This document shows positions 15,947 through 25,762 of a stretch of 64,000 nucleotides of DNA, piece after piece. The notes under the pieces are model-generated. The model was not told the DNA's origin and ran no database searches. It was given only the letters and a program-made list of their open reading frames with translations. Within the stretch, counting starts at the first letter, position 1. Each line of letters opens with the position of its first letter. Made by a program: the position numbers and the translations under genes. Origin of the DNA: M3007 sp031373665 (GTDB lineage: Bacteria; Bacteroidota; Bacteroidia; Chitinophagales; Saprospiraceae); the NCBI GenBank assembly GCA_031373665.1, contig JANMMZ010000020.1, positions 1-64,000 of the forward strand, in the 5' to 3' direction.

Positions 15947-18787
15947 ATGATGTTAAACAAACCTATCCGCCATTTATTCACAGCATTGTTATGCTTAGGC
16001 ACGCTCTACAGTTCGGCGCAAGTCTCTTGCGATCCAGTATTCCCCAATCCGAGTGACGATGTCACTATTTTTTATGATGCCACTTTGGGCAATGCAGCCC
16101 TTGTCGGCGTAAACCCGGTTTTTATCCACACGGGCGTTATTACCAACCTCAGTACCACTCCTTCCGACTGGAAATACGTGAAGACCACTTGGGCAGTAAG
16201 CAACACGGCCAGTCAAATGACCAATGTTTCCACCAATATCTGGAAGAAGTCCATCAACATCAACCAGTTTTATGGGGTTCCGGCAGGAGAAACAATCTTG
16301 AAATTAGCCTTTGTATTTCGCAATGGAACTGGATCCCTTGTAGGCCGTGATGCCGATGGGGGCGATATGTATTACGATGTATATCCTGAAAATGGCCCTA
16401 TGCAGACCTTGTTTTTGAGCCCTACCCAGTCCGTGTTTTTAAAAAATATTGGGGAGCAAATACCAGTGAAAGCGGCGGCCTCTGTCAGTGCAGACCTTAA
16501 ACTATACGATAATGGCCAGCAAATAGCGACGGCCACCGGTGTGGAACTGAACAGTACTTTGAGTGTCACTACGGTTGGATTGCACAAAATAGAAGTAGTG
16601 GCTACTGCCACCAATGAGGCCGATACCGCCTCTTTTATTTACTTAGTACCAGAGGTTTTACCTGCTCAAGATCCTCCTACAGGCACTGGACCGGGCATCA
16701 CTTATTTGGATAATACGTCTGTCCGTTTGTCGCTGTACGCGCCCAATAAGCAAATCATATACGCCATCGGCGACTTTAACAATTGGATACCCAACCCGGC
16801 TTATCAACTGCGCAAAAGCCTCGATGGCAAGACTTGGTGGATTGATATCACAGGGCTTACGCCCGGCCAACCGGTGCGGTTTCAATATTTGGTAGATGGC
16901 ACTTTGAAAATAGCCGATCCTTTGAGCACCCTTGTATTGGATCCTTGGAACGATGCCTTTATTTCGCCCTTGACTTACCCCAATATGCCGCTTTACCCAA
17001 GCGGTAAAACCACTGGCATGGTCTCGCTTATAGAAACTGGCCAAACGCCATTCAACTGGACGGCTACCAATTATGTGCGCCCAGAGAAAAAAGACTTGGT
17101 GGTTTATGAACTGTTGATGCGCGATTTCTTAGCCCGCCACGACTACCCAACCTTGTTGGATACCTTGGATTATTTGGAAAAAATGGGCATCAACGCCATT
17201 GAATTAATGCCGGTCAATGAGTTTGACGGCAATATCAATTGGGGTTATGGCCCTGCCTATCATAAAGCCTTGGATAAATACTATGGTGATCCGGCCTCGT
17301 TCAAAACCTTTATAGATGAGTGCCACCATCGGAACATAGCAGTGATCCTTGATGTGGTGTTCAACCATGCCACCGGAGCCAGTCCTTTGGCGCAACTCTA
17401 CTGGGATTCAGCCAACAATCGCCCAGCGGCCGACAATCCGTGGTTAAACCCAATTGCGAAGCACGATTTTAATGTATTCAACGATTTTAACCACGAGTCG
17501 GTGCCGACCAAGGTTTATGTGAGGAATTGCCTTCAATATTGGCTTTCGGAGTACAAAGTTGATGGATTCCGCTTTGACCTTTCCAAGGGTTTCACTCAAA
17601 AAAATACCTTGGGCAACACAGGTGCTTGGGGCGCGTACGATGCCACCCGTATTGCGATCATCAAAGACTATACCAACACTATGTGGGCTGTAGATCCGAC
17701 GGCGTATTCTATTTTGGAGCATTTTGCTGACAACACCGAGGAAAAAGAATTGGCTCAATTTGGTACCATGATTTGGGGCAACATGTGGGGTTCGTACAAG
17801 GATGTGGCTTTGGGCTTTTCAAGTGCCACGGCTGCCAGCCTAGCAGGCATCAACTACAAGCAGCGCACTTGGACAGTGCCGCACTTGATCGGTTATATGG
17901 AAAGCCACGACGAAAATCGCATTGGTTTTGAATGCAAAGAATTTGGAAACAGTGCCGTAGCAGATTATAATATCAAATCGTTGCCCGTTGCTATGCGCCG
18001 CCTAGAATTGGCGAATGCCTTGTTTTATACCATACCTGGGCCTAAAATGTTGTGGCAATTTGGGGAAATGGGCTACGATTTTCCGATCAATTATTGTGAA
18101 AATGGCACCGTCAATCCCGATTGTCGTACCGCTCCCAAGCCTATTCGTTGGGATTTTTTAGAAAATCCTTACCGGAAGCGTTTACAAAATATGATTACGG
18201 CATTGATACAATTGCGTACCAATAATCCCGTATTTTCTACCACTGATTATCAACTCTCTATTGGTAGCGGAGCGGTCAAATCTTTGAGGTTAAATAGTCC
18301 CAATATGAATGTTCACGTGCTGACCAATGTCACCACGAGCAACCAGAATGCGACTGCCAATTTTCAGCATACAGGCACTTGGTTTGAATATTTCACGGGT
18401 GCTACCTTGGAGGTGACCATGACCAACATGAGTATTCCTTTGAAACGTGGCGAATATCGGCTCTATACCGACAATTTTGTGGCTTTACCAGACGGGATCA
18501 CATTTACCAGCAGTATAGAACCTACGGGCAATGTTAGCATGATGACGGTGTATCCAAATCCTGGCACTACGGAGGTTTACGTTGATTTTTCGATGGATCA
18601 ACAAGCCAATATTCAAATGGATATGACTGATATTGCTGGAAGGATCATTGAAACGCGTTCTTTTGAGCGGGTTTCTGGCGATCAGCAAGTGTTGTGGAAT
18701 ATTGCGGCCTTGCCATCTGGATGTTATTTTGTGACCATCCGCGATGCCAATGGTCAAAGTGTCACGAGAAAATTGATGAAACAGTAG
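15947..18787 (+). CDS. Secreted GH13 alpha-amylase-family glycosidase with T9SS tail
   Basis: 946 residues from ATG 15947 (MMLNKPIRHLFTALLCLG, a signal peptide ending near SSAQ). An upstream in-frame ATG at 15923 would add eight residues with no signal-peptide logic. After a beta-rich N-terminus comes a CBM48/E-set domain (YAIGDFNNWIPNPAY), then the GH13 barrel. In numbering from 15923, region I is DVVFNHA (477-483), region II GFRFDLSKGF with nucleophile Asp552, region III ILEHF with acid Glu599, and region IV ESHDEN with Asp663. All three catalytic residues are present. The last about 75 residues (VYPNPGTTEVYVDFS ... SVTRKLMKQ) are a T9SS type A sorting domain, so the enzyme is exported and probably surface-anchored. 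It likely cleaves alpha-1,4 or alpha-1,6 glucans. Monogenic, followed by a strong terminator. Confidence 0.92.
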   Translation: MMLNKPIRHLFTALLCLGTLYSSAQVSCDPVFPNPSDDVTIFYDATLGNAALVGVNPVFIHTGVITNLSTTPSDWKYVKTTWAVSNTASQMTNVSTNIWKKSININQFYGVPAGETILKLAFVFRNGTGSLVGRDADGGDMYYDVYPENGPMQTLFLSPTQSVFLKNIGEQIPVKAAASVSADLKLYDNGQQIATATGVELNSTLSVTTVGLHKIEVVATATNEADTASFIYLVPEVLPAQDPPTGTGPGITYLDNTSVRLSLYAPNKQIIYAIGDFNNWIPNPAYQLRKSLDGKTWWIDITGLTPGQPVRFQYLVDGTLKIADPLSTLVLDPWNDAFISPLTYPNMPLYPSGKTTGMVSLIETGQTPFNWTATNYVRPEKKDLVVYELLMRDFLARHDYPTLLDTLDYLEKMGINAIELMPVNEFDGNINWGYGPAYHKALDKYYGDPASFKTFIDECHHRNIAVILDVVFNHATGASPLAQLYWDSANNRPAADNPWLNPIAKHDFNVFNDFNHESVPTKVYVRNCLQYWLSEYKVDGFRFDLSKGFTQKNTLGNTGAWGAYDATRIAIIKDYTNTMWAVDPTAYSILEHFADNTEEKELAQFGTMIWGNMWGSYKDVALGFSSATAASLAGINYKQRTWTVPHLIGYMESHDENRIGFECKEFGNSAVADYNIKSLPVAMRRLELANALFYTIPGPKMLWQFGEMGYDFPINYCENGTVNPDCRTAPKPIRWDFLENPYRKRLQNMITALIQLRTNNPVFSTTDYQLSIGSGAVKSLRLNSPNMNVHVLTNVTTSNQNATANFQHTGTWFEYFTGATLEVTMTNMSIPLKRGEYRLYTDNFVALPDGITFTSSIEPTGNVSMMTVYPNPGTTEVYVDFSMDQQANIQMDMTDIAGRIIETRSFERVSGDQQVLWNIAALPSGCYFVTIRDANGQSVTRKLMKQ

Positions 18788-18925
18788 GTAACTATCCCGT
18801 CGCTTGCTCCCTGACCTGAAAATTAGGCTGGATAGTTACAACAATACTCAAGAAAACGGTGCGTTGCCTTGAGCAATGCGCCGCCTTTCCGCCCGCCCGA
18901 TATAAGCGCGGGTGTCCACATATAA

Positions 18926-18964
18926 GGAGCGGCCACCTATACGGGTGAGCCGCTCCGATTTTTT
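18926..18964 (+). terminator. Rho-independent terminator after the alpha-amylase gene
   Basis: GGAGCGGC (18926-18933) pairs with GCCGCTCC (18949-18956). The stem continues inward with CACC/GGTG, and GATTTTTT follows. A strong terminator for the plus strand between convergent genes. Confidence 0.85.
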
Positions 18965-18997
18965 AGGAATGGTGTCGAACTAAGTTTATACTGTTCT

Positions 18998-21985
18998 TTA
19001 GTATTCAACCACAAATTTCGTGGTTACTTTCCCATCCGCAGTTTCTAGCACCGCAAATAAAATGCCTTTAGCCTTAATCTCTTGTGTCGGCAAGACAATG
19101 CTGTTGTTGCCGGCCTCAAAAACAGATGTTTGGCTATGTACTACCTTCCCACTGGGGTCTGAAATGATGAAATACACCTTGGATTTGTTTGGTATATTGA
19201 ACATAAACTGTGCTTTGTCCGTCACGGGATTGGGTTCTACGCGCAGGCTCAATAGTGTGGTAGCACTACTAGATTGGGCATGGTTTCGGTTGGTGACTTT
19301 GGGATCGGCAGCACTAAAAACAAAGGTAGTGTGGTGAAGCGGGACACCGTCGGCCTTAAAATCATAGAGCCAAAAATCGGTGCCATTTTGTAGGGCCTCT
19401 GTCAGTTTTTTTACTTGTTTACTCGCCAATCCATCCTCATTCACTTTTATAACCTGGTCTCCATATTTGATCCGAAATGAGATCTTGGAAACGAGTCGCC
19501 CTTCAAATACAAGCCTTGGTTTAGCCATCATCATGTTGATCAAGGATTGTATCTTACTCGGACTCATGAAAATCGTATCACCCTCCAATTCAAGGCTTTT
19601 TCGCTTCATACCCATTTCAAATGTCTCCCATTGAAAAAGATATTTGTCTGATAAGGCAGGCTTATTATTGTCGGTGCGGGCAGAAATTGTGATGCTTGCA
19701 TTGGGCAGTTGAGTTCCATCTGCGGTTCTGAAATCGCTCAAATATATGGTTTCATCCGGCTTCATTTGATCCCGGATTATCTGTATAATCCCTTCTGGCA
19801 CCACCCCATTGGAGATGGTTGTTACGGTCGTTTTATAGGTCATTTTGAACGTCAAGCCTTCCAAAAGAGATTGGTCGTTTGGGTTTTTTATTTTATACAA
19901 GCGAGGGCTCAGTTTCAATGTTTCCACAATATCTTTTACGCGCAAGGTATTTATTACCGTCACCATCTTCCGATCTGGTGTGATATTCAGATGTTTGCCT
20001 TGAAATACTACTCCATATTGTTTCAAAAATCTCGTACTAATCTGCCCCCACTGAAATGAGTAGTCACTTACTGCGGAACGGCGAAGGCGAAGCCTTGGGT
20101 CACCAGGGGAAACTAAGGTGAACGAGGCCATTTCTGGCTCAGATACTTGCGTAAATGTAGAAGGGATGGCCTCAGGTTCGATCTGTTTGGAGATCACTCG
20201 CCAATATAGGCCAATCCACTGTTCAGGCTTGATTTCATCTCGTTTAGATTCCAAAAATACTCGGAGTTCTGGAAGAGAAAAGGATTTTCCCATAGGAAAG
20301 ATAAATGGACTAGGGCTTTTTTCTTGATCGAAGGATATACCCGAAATATCAAATGTAAGGTCGTAGTCCTTCAATTTTGCAGTGATGTTGTTTGTCTTTG
20401 GATCTATTTCCAGATACCCACCATCGGGCATCGTAATTTTTAAATCTGAATTCAAAATATTCCAAAATTCATCTACCAAATAAAATTGCCTATTAGGATC
20501 ATACTCACCCCACTCTATAGAAGGCATCTGCGAGGATGGGTCTGAAAGATCGGGATTTTGTTGCCAATTGATCTCTCCTGCCGACTTTTTGGGTAACCAA
20601 TTTGGAGGATTCTGGTCAAGGGTGAAGGTGATGGTGGCCTTGGCTCCATTGGGCAAAGTCAGATCTGTGATCTCAAATTGGTCGGCAGATGTAAAATTCA
20701 AAAATAGAGCCTCTGCTTCCGCACGGTAAGCAGAGAATATGGCCTCATCGCTGTAATTGCTTTTTAGATTCAAATGTTGAATTTTAAAATCAATCACTTG
20801 CTCCAAACCATGGCCATTGAACATCCGTGGCTCCCGATTCATAAGGCTTACTAAGAGTTCTTCAGGCGAAGTTTCGATACGCCCCATATAAGTGCCGCTG
20901 ACCGCGTCGCGTTCGATCAGGCATTGGAGTGATCCCCAATAAAAGCGATAGGGTGTGGGTTCAATGGTGGTTGTTTTTTCGGATAAAATAGTGATTTCAC
21001 TGAGGGTTTCGCTGTATTGAGCCACTTGTTGTACGGCTTGGTGCAAGGGCGCAGTGCCGGGCAGGTGTTCTATCAAGCGGAAAGAAAAAAGCAATAGCAA
21101 GGCCGTAAAAATAGGCAATGCCAGCAGGTACTTGACCCGACGTAGCGGGTGCGATGGATGCTTAGCGAGCATAATCAAACGATGTTTAATAAGTGAATGG
21201 AAAGTATTTACCAGTGCAGGCCGGGCCCTTGGCTCTGCAATCTGATGTTGAACCAAAAGGGTAGCATAAGCGTGGCGCTCTTGCGTTTGGTGCACCACAT
21301 ACTCATCTGCGATGTACTCGTGCATGGCGCAGAGGCTACTCCGAAACGCATGCATAAGCGGATTAAACCACTGTACCAAAACCATCAATTCCATCATCAC
21401 TACATCCACACTGTGCCACTGTTTCACATGTACCAACTCGTGGGCCAGCAATAGCTTTTCTTCCTCATCGTGGTGATCCGTTTTATTCCAAAATATATAT
21501 CCAAAAAAAGAAGCCGTTGGTGCATTTTCGCCCGCCAATACCGTGTGTGATCCTACCTGATACGCGGTCTTGCACCGCTTGACCAACTTATACAAAGCCC
21601 AAATCCTCACCATAAGGCGAATCAATAACAAGGCTGCACCGAAGAGGTACAAATACCAAATGACCTCGCCAAGGCTGATTTCCCAGCCACCATAGGCGGG
21701 CAAATTCAAGTTATAGGCTACTTGCTGCGGGACTGACTGCGCCTGCTCTACCAACCCTGGTAAGTATATTTCCGTTGATGAAGCCACAGGACTGGTATCA
21801 GAATTTGTAGCCTCTTGATGATATCGCAAAGGAATATTCAATGCAGGCAAGAGCAAAGCGACCAATGGAGAAAACAATAGGAAAATTCTATTCCACTGGA
21901 AAAATGTTTCACGGCGCAGCACTAGGTAATAAAAACCATAGAGCGCGGACAAACAGACTGCTGATTCAAGGATATAAATAGTCAT
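18998..21985 (-). CDS. M56 (BlaR1-like) membrane metalloprotease with repeat-rich periplasmic part and T9SS-like tail
   Basis: 995 residues. The N-terminal about 310 form an M56 domain with hydrophobic segments near 5-23, 33-52, 105-123, 195-212 and 287-304. The zinc motif HELVH is at 182-186, with a further ligand in MHEYIADEYV (Glu223 or Glu228). M56 proteins sense a periplasmic signal and relieve repression by a BlaI partner, which is encoded directly upstream with a four-base overlap. The following about 600 residues hold at least three related modules with the pattern 'LPNxxxTIT/S' (near TLPNGAKATITFTL, QLPNASITISA and PLHHTTFVFSA). The end (VEPNPVTDKAQFMFN ... TTKFVVEY) looks like a T9SS type A sorting domain. 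That is odd for an inner-membrane protein, since it implies export across the outer membrane. No beta-lactamase gene is nearby. Confidence 0.85.
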   Translation of the reverse strand: MTIYILESAVCLSALYGFYYLVLRRETFFQWNRIFLLFSPLVALLLPALNIPLRYHQEATNSDTSPVASSTEIYLPGLVEQAQSVPQQVAYNLNLPAYGGWEISLGEVIWYLYLFGAALLLIRLMVRIWALYKLVKRCKTAYQVGSHTVLAGENAPTASFFGYIFWNKTDHHDEEEKLLLAHELVHVKQWHSVDVVMMELMVLVQWFNPLMHAFRSSLCAMHEYIADEYVVHQTQERHAYATLLVQHQIAEPRARPALVNTFHSLIKHRLIMLAKHPSHPLRRVKYLLALPIFTALLLLFSFRLIEHLPGTAPLHQAVQQVAQYSETLSEITILSEKTTTIEPTPYRFYWGSLQCLIERDAVSGTYMGRIETSPEELLVSLMNREPRMFNGHGLEQVIDFKIQHLNLKSNYSDEAIFSAYRAEAEALFLNFTSADQFEITDLTLPNGAKATITFTLDQNPPNWLPKKSAGEINWQQNPDLSDPSSQMPSIEWGEYDPNRQFYLVDEFWNILNSDLKITMPDGGYLEIDPKTNNITAKLKDYDLTFDISGISFDQEKSPSPFIFPMGKSFSLPELRVFLESKRDEIKPEQWIGLYWRVISKQIEPEAIPSTFTQVSEPEMASFTLVSPGDPRLRLRRSAVSDYSFQWGQISTRFLKQYGVVFQGKHLNITPDRKMVTVINTLRVKDIVETLKLSPRLYKIKNPNDQSLLEGLTFKMTYKTTVTTISNGVVPEGIIQIIRDQMKPDETIYLSDFRTADGTQLPNASITISARTDNNKPALSDKYLFQWETFEMGMKRKSLELEGDTIFMSPSKIQSLINMMMAKPRLVFEGRLVSKISFRIKYGDQVIKVNEDGLASKQVKKLTEALQNGTDFWLYDFKADGVPLHHTTFVFSAADPKVTNRNHAQSSSATTLLSLRVEPNPVTDKAQFMFNIPNKSKVYFIISDPSGKVVHSQTSVFEAGNNSIVLPTQEIKAKGILFAVLETADGKVTTKFVVEY

Positions 21986-22344
21986 TTTGGATGATTCTTT
22001 TTAATGGAGTCCAATAATTTTGTCAATTCATCAGTGTCAACCTTTTCTTCTTTCACAAAATAAGAAAGCATGGCCGCAGGAGAGCCACTAAAATAGTTGT
22101 CCATGAACCGCTGAAAGGCACCCTCGCGGTAATCTTCTTTCTTTAAAACAGGGAAATACCGATGTGTTTTGCCAAAGGCTTCGTACCCAACAAGCCCTTC
22201 TGATACCAATTTTCGAACGATGGATGAGACCGTATTATAGGGCTGTTTTTCTTCCATAGCCTCCAAAATGTCGTTGACAAAAGCGTGTTCCAAGCGCCAT
22301 AAGATGGTCATCACTTCTTCTTCTTTGTGCGTAAGTTTTTTCAT
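21982..22344 (-). CDS. BlaI/MecI-family transcriptional repressor
   Basis: 120 residues, typical length. The N-terminal winged helix reads LTHKEEEVMTILWRLEHAFV, followed by MEEKQPYNTVSSIVRKLVSE and GLVGYEAFGKTHRYFPVL. The C-terminal dimerisation and cleavage region ends in LLDSIKKNHPK. It overlaps the M56 gene by four bases (ATGA) as BlaI-BlaR1 pairs usually do. The promoter region carries extensive dyads (22381-22425) suited to autorepression. In Bacteroidota such pairs are usually not tied to beta-lactam resistance. Confidence 0.93.
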   Translation of the reverse strand: MKKLTHKEEEVMTILWRLEHAFVNDILEAMEEKQPYNTVSSIVRKLVSEGLVGYEAFGKTHRYFPVLKKEDYREGAFQRFMDNYFSGSPAAMLSYFVKEEKVDTDELTKLLDSIKKNHPK

Positions 22345-22363
22345 ATTGAATGTATTATAGGCG

Positions 22364-22425
22364 CAAAGGTAAAACTAATATTTAGTTGTACAACTATTTT
22401 TTAGTTAATTAACTAAAAAATAGTT
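22364..22425 (-). promoter_or_regulatory. Promoter and palindromic operator of the BlaI/M56 operon
   Basis: On the minus strand TACCTTTG (plus 22364-22371) is a perfect -7 box, with a TTG (plus 22391-22393) exactly 19 bases upstream as -33. The -33 lies in the dyad TAGTTGTACAACTA (22383-22396). Next to it is a perfect 34-base palindrome (22392-22425) centred on TTAATTAA, made of overlapping ACTA...TAGT half-sites. The layout predicts that BlaI bound here covers the -33 region. Confidence 0.75.
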
Positions 22426-22584
22426 TTCCGAGTGCTTGAGTTGGATGAATGCGTGATGAGTGGCTACTATTTATTCTATTTTATGCTACTATCCAGAATA
22501 AATTATTGAATATTAATTTTAATCACCGATCTTTGTATCGCAAAATAGCGTTACTTCAAATATTATCACCAAGCCCAACTTATT

Positions 22585-23508
22585 ATGCCATCATTTCAAC
22601 CATGTATTCAACTGCTCTTCTGGTGCCTATTAGGCTTTTCTTCTTCCCTTCTGGCTCAGCAACCAACGGACAGTATTCCGATTTCGATTGTTAAAAACAC
22701 AGATGGAAACCAGTTCATTGGAAAGATCACGTCCCAAGACAGTGCGTTTATAACCCTTGCGACAGAGAATTTGGGCGTAATGAAATTGCCTAAAAAATTC
22801 ATTAAAACCATAAAGCCATTAAAGTCCAGTCAGATTGTGGGCGGTGAGTACTGGGCTGAAAATCTACATACGACCCGTTATTATTTCGCACCCAATGGGT
22901 ATGGACTGAAAAAAAGGGAGGGTTACTATCAAAACACGTGGATATTCTTAAACCAAGCTGGTATTGGCCTAACTAATTATTTTTCCATTGGAGTAGGGGT
23001 ACTTCCTTTATCATTACTGGGAAGCGATATAAACCCCCCTTGGGTAATGCCAAAGGTATCTATCCCGATTAAAAAAGATAAATTGAACATAGGAGTTGGG
23101 GCTTTTATAGGCGGCGTGATAAGAGAAGAGCCCAATTATCCACAAAGTAGTTTGGGCTTCGAACTACTGTATAGTAATATAACAGTGGGACCAAGACACC
23201 GCAACGCTACTTTTGGACTAGCATATGGGTATAGCGGAGGCAAATGGACTAATGCCATCCTCAATATGAGTTTCATGTGGAGACTGAATAAAAGATTTTT
23301 ACTTATTTCCGAAAATTACATGTTTGTAAACGGAACTATACCACCCATCCTATCTGGAGGTTTCCGATTTCTCGCCAAAAAAGTGGCCATAGATATCTGT
23401 GGCTTTAACGTTTTAGGATACGAAGAATTAGGCGACTTAATCCTCAGTCCATGGGTGAGCATCCATGTGCCCTTTGATCTGAATACAAAAACACCCAACA
23501 TGCCCTAA
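22585..23508 (+). CDS. Secreted hypothetical protein, probable outer-membrane beta-barrel
   Basis: 307 residues. A signal peptide (LLFWCLLGFSSSLLAQQ) leads into a short domain PISIVKNTDGNQFIGKITSQ, which resembles a small SH3-like repeat seen in Bacteroidota envelope proteins. The rest alternates aromatic and glycine-rich strands (YFSIGVGVLPLSLLG, LGFELLYSNITVG, TFGLAYGYSGG) as in outer-membrane barrels. I do not recognise a named family. It converges on the lipoprotein gene with a four-base overlap of the 3' ends. Confidence 0.65.
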   Translation: MPSFQPCIQLLFWCLLGFSSSLLAQQPTDSIPISIVKNTDGNQFIGKITSQDSAFITLATENLGVMKLPKKFIKTIKPLKSSQIVGGEYWAENLHTTRYYFAPNGYGLKKREGYYQNTWIFLNQAGIGLTNYFSIGVGVLPLSLLGSDINPPWVMPKVSIPIKKDKLNIGVGAFIGGVIREEPNYPQSSLGFELLYSNITVGPRHRNATFGLAYGYSGGKWTNAILNMSFMWRLNKRFLLISENYMFVNGTIPPILSGGFRFLAKKVAIDICGFNVLGYEELGDLILSPWVSIHVPFDLNTKTPNMP

Positions 23509-24974
23509 AACTCAATCTCATAGCACCCAGCATCCGGAGTTAAGCCATCTCGTACTTTTCCATCCAAGTCTTTTTCAAGACCTTGAATGGGCAAAGCGTA
23601 CTTATTGGCACGCGAGTGCATACTATCCAGCCTAAATTTATCTTGGTTGGGATTTAAGAATATGGTATCTTTATTGGTGGCAAAAATACAAGGATTACAG
23701 TAATCCTTAAATGCTGGATAACCCTCGGGAGTAATCAAATCTTTCACCCGAACAATACAGTTTTTGAGTTCGTAATCCAGCCCATTTTCCACTGCTGTTT
23801 TGCTAAATATGGTGATTTGGTCTTCTCTACTCCCCATGAAAATACAATTGTTGAACCGCGCCTTCAAGGGATTGGATGCATAATTGTTGCAGCCTTCATC
23901 CAGACAAAGAATATTACCGAAACGGATCGCTTCCCCATCTACCCCATAACTGGCCGCCGTACAGTAATCAAACTGATAATCGCCCCCATATTCCAACTGA
24001 ATAGAGTATCCAGTATTGGAATAAAAAAGGCAATTATCGGCGCTTATCTTGGCGTGTATCCCTATCAGTCCAGTACCAGCGGTATTGTATATTTGAGTGT
24101 TTTTCAAGGTCAACTCTGCCGCAGAGTCCACCCGAAGGCCAATAATCGAATTTCTAATAATACAATGCTCAATCCGGTGTCCACGGGTATTTTCTTGAAG
24201 CCAAATTCCCGTCCATTGACCGGGATCTTCGTTGAATTCCGATTCCAAACGATCGCTTTCAAAAATGACAGGTTTCTCAAGCGTGCCTTCTACCAATAAT
24301 TTCCCTTGGTTATAAAAAGCCAAAAACCCATCGTTGTACCGATAAAACCCAGTGGTATCTTCCACCTTACCCAATCCTCCGTGCACATATACCCTTGCGC
24401 CTGCGGGAATGCGCACCGTACAAGAGTCTATGAATAATAATCCATAAATGACATACGGGCGAGGATCATCCCAAATCCATTCGCCACCCTGACAATTATA
24501 ACCTGCCAAACCACCAGCCCCAAATCGAGAAGGCAAATACACCGCATTTTGTCCCCAGGCTTCCAATACCACTTTTTGGACATTACCATTGGTTTCAAAC
24601 ACAATATTTTCATCCAAAACAAAGGGGCTGCTTTGATCATTGGGGTTCACCGTGACCTCCGCAAACACATAGAGGCTATCATTGGGTGCTATTTCAATAT
24701 TTGTCTGATCGTCGCCAGAAATTCCATCAATATTCAGATTGAACCGCGATGCGCTTCCGTTTTCTAAATAAATTCTAGAAATTCGGATGCTGCGTTTATG
24801 CGTATTATACAATTTTAGTATCCGCGTAGCAGATCCTAGTTGCGTAAAAACAGTGTCAAATCGTAGGGTGTCTGTCGAAAACGCCAGTTTGTCGCCGGTA
24901 GCAGTAGTAAAACGTTCTTTTTGACAAAACGTGAAGCAGCAAATAGTGACAACAACCAGAAGAATATAGCGCAT
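23505..24974 (-). CDS. Probable lipoprotein with right-handed parallel beta-helix
   Basis: 489 residues from the ATG at 24974 (MRYILLVVVTICCFTFCQKE). The upstream in-frame ATG at 25025 would put 17 polar residues before the signal sequence. The cysteine after FTF is a plausible lipid-attachment site. An Ig-like N-terminal domain (LRFDTVFTQLGSATRILKLY, typical of ASH/choice-of-anchor domains) is followed by parallel beta-helix-like repeats: IEHCIIRNSIIGLRV, LTLKNTQIYNTAGTGLIGI, ISADNCLFYSNTGY. The end, LTPDAGCYEIEF, is typical of this protein type. Likely anchored in the outer membrane; role unknown. Confidence 0.75.
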   Translation of the reverse strand: MRYILLVVVTICCFTFCQKERFTTATGDKLAFSTDTLRFDTVFTQLGSATRILKLYNTHKRSIRISRIYLENGSASRFNLNIDGISGDDQTNIEIAPNDSLYVFAEVTVNPNDQSSPFVLDENIVFETNGNVQKVVLEAWGQNAVYLPSRFGAGGLAGYNCQGGEWIWDDPRPYVIYGLLFIDSCTVRIPAGARVYVHGGLGKVEDTTGFYRYNDGFLAFYNQGKLLVEGTLEKPVIFESDRLESEFNEDPGQWTGIWLQENTRGHRIEHCIIRNSIIGLRVDSAAELTLKNTQIYNTAGTGLIGIHAKISADNCLFYSNTGYSIQLEYGGDYQFDYCTAASYGVDGEAIRFGNILCLDEGCNNYASNPLKARFNNCIFMGSREDQITIFSKTAVENGLDYELKNCIVRVKDLITPEGYPAFKDYCNPCIFATNKDTIFLNPNQDKFRLDSMHSRANKYALPIQGLEKDLDGKVRDGLTPDAGCYEIEF

Positions 24975-25156
24975 GTGGGTAGTTTTATGCTTTGACGGTG
25001 TATGGGCAAAATAGATTGGTGGCAAAAGTACGGTTTTGGTTGCCAGTCAGAGAAATAAAATAGATTCGCCTTTTGGGAGGGCTACTTATTGTTTCTCCGT
25101 TCCTTGAGCAAACCACCAAAAAAATTATAGACCTTATATATTTCAAATAAGAAGTG

Positions 25157-25164
25157 TAACTTTG
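25157..25164 (+). promoter_or_regulatory. -7 box directly before ruvA
   Basis: TAACTTTG fits TAnnTTTG and ends four bases before the ruvA ATG at 25169, implying a leaderless or near-leaderless transcript. Confidence 0.45.
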
Positions 25165-25168
25165 CCAC

Positions 25169-25762
25169 ATGTATGCATACCTAAAAGGAGAAATAACCTT
25201 CCGCAGTCCCACTTTTATCGTCGTAGAAGCCGCCGGGGTAGGTTATCACGTTAATATACCATTGAGTACCTATACGGCCATTGAAGGGCAAGAAAGGACT
25301 ACGATCTATACCCAACTCATCGTACGGGAAGATGCCCATACCCTGTATGGATTTGCTACCCAAGCCGAGCGCGGCCTATTCAATCAACTTCTCAGCGTTA
25401 CCGGAGTGGGTGCCAATACGGCTCAACTCATCCTTTCATCTATGACTGTAGATGAAATAAGGGCTGCAATACTTGGAGAGCAAGCACACGTGCTGCAAAA
25501 GGTAAAAGGTATTGGTGCCAAAACCGCCAAACAGATTATCTTGGATCTAAAAAGTAAACTCACCAAGGATGCTTCCGAAGGGTCGCCTGTCTTGTTGCCA
25601 TCCGTTGACAATGCCGTGCGCGAAGAAGCACTCATGGCCCTTGTTTCCCTTGGTTTCAATCGGATAGCCGTTCAAAAAGCCTTAAATAATGTAATGAAAG
25701 ACAGCCCTAACTTATCAAAAGTGGAAGAATTAATCAAATTGGCATTGAAGACATTGGCGTAG
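25169..25762 (+). CDS. ruvA: Holliday junction branch migration protein RuvA
   Basis: 197 residues, the normal RuvA length. The N-terminal OB fold starts MYAYLKGEITFRSPTFIVVE and includes REDAHTLYGFATQAERGLF. Tandem helix-hairpin-helix motifs follow: LLSVTGVGANTAQLILS (about 75-91) and VKGIGAKTAKQIILDLKSKL (about 111-130). The C-terminal domain III (REEALMALVSLGFNR) contacts RuvB. The protein binds Holliday junctions as a tetramer and guides RuvB. ruvB and ruvC are not in the window. The start matches the conserved family N-terminus. Confidence 0.97.
   Translation: MYAYLKGEITFRSPTFIVVEAAGVGYHVNIPLSTYTAIEGQERTTIYTQLIVREDAHTLYGFATQAERGLFNQLLSVTGVGANTAQLILSSMTVDEIRAAILGEQAHVLQKVKGIGAKTAKQIILDLKSKLTKDASEGSPVLLPSVDNAVREEALMALVSLGFNRIAVQKALNNVMKDSPNLSKVEELIKLALKTLA

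Noticed and set aside
21982..22344. BlaI/M56 pair as a beta-lactam resistance locus
   Set aside because: No beta-lactamase or penicillin-binding protein gene is linked, and such pairs are common regulators of other functions in Bacteroidota.
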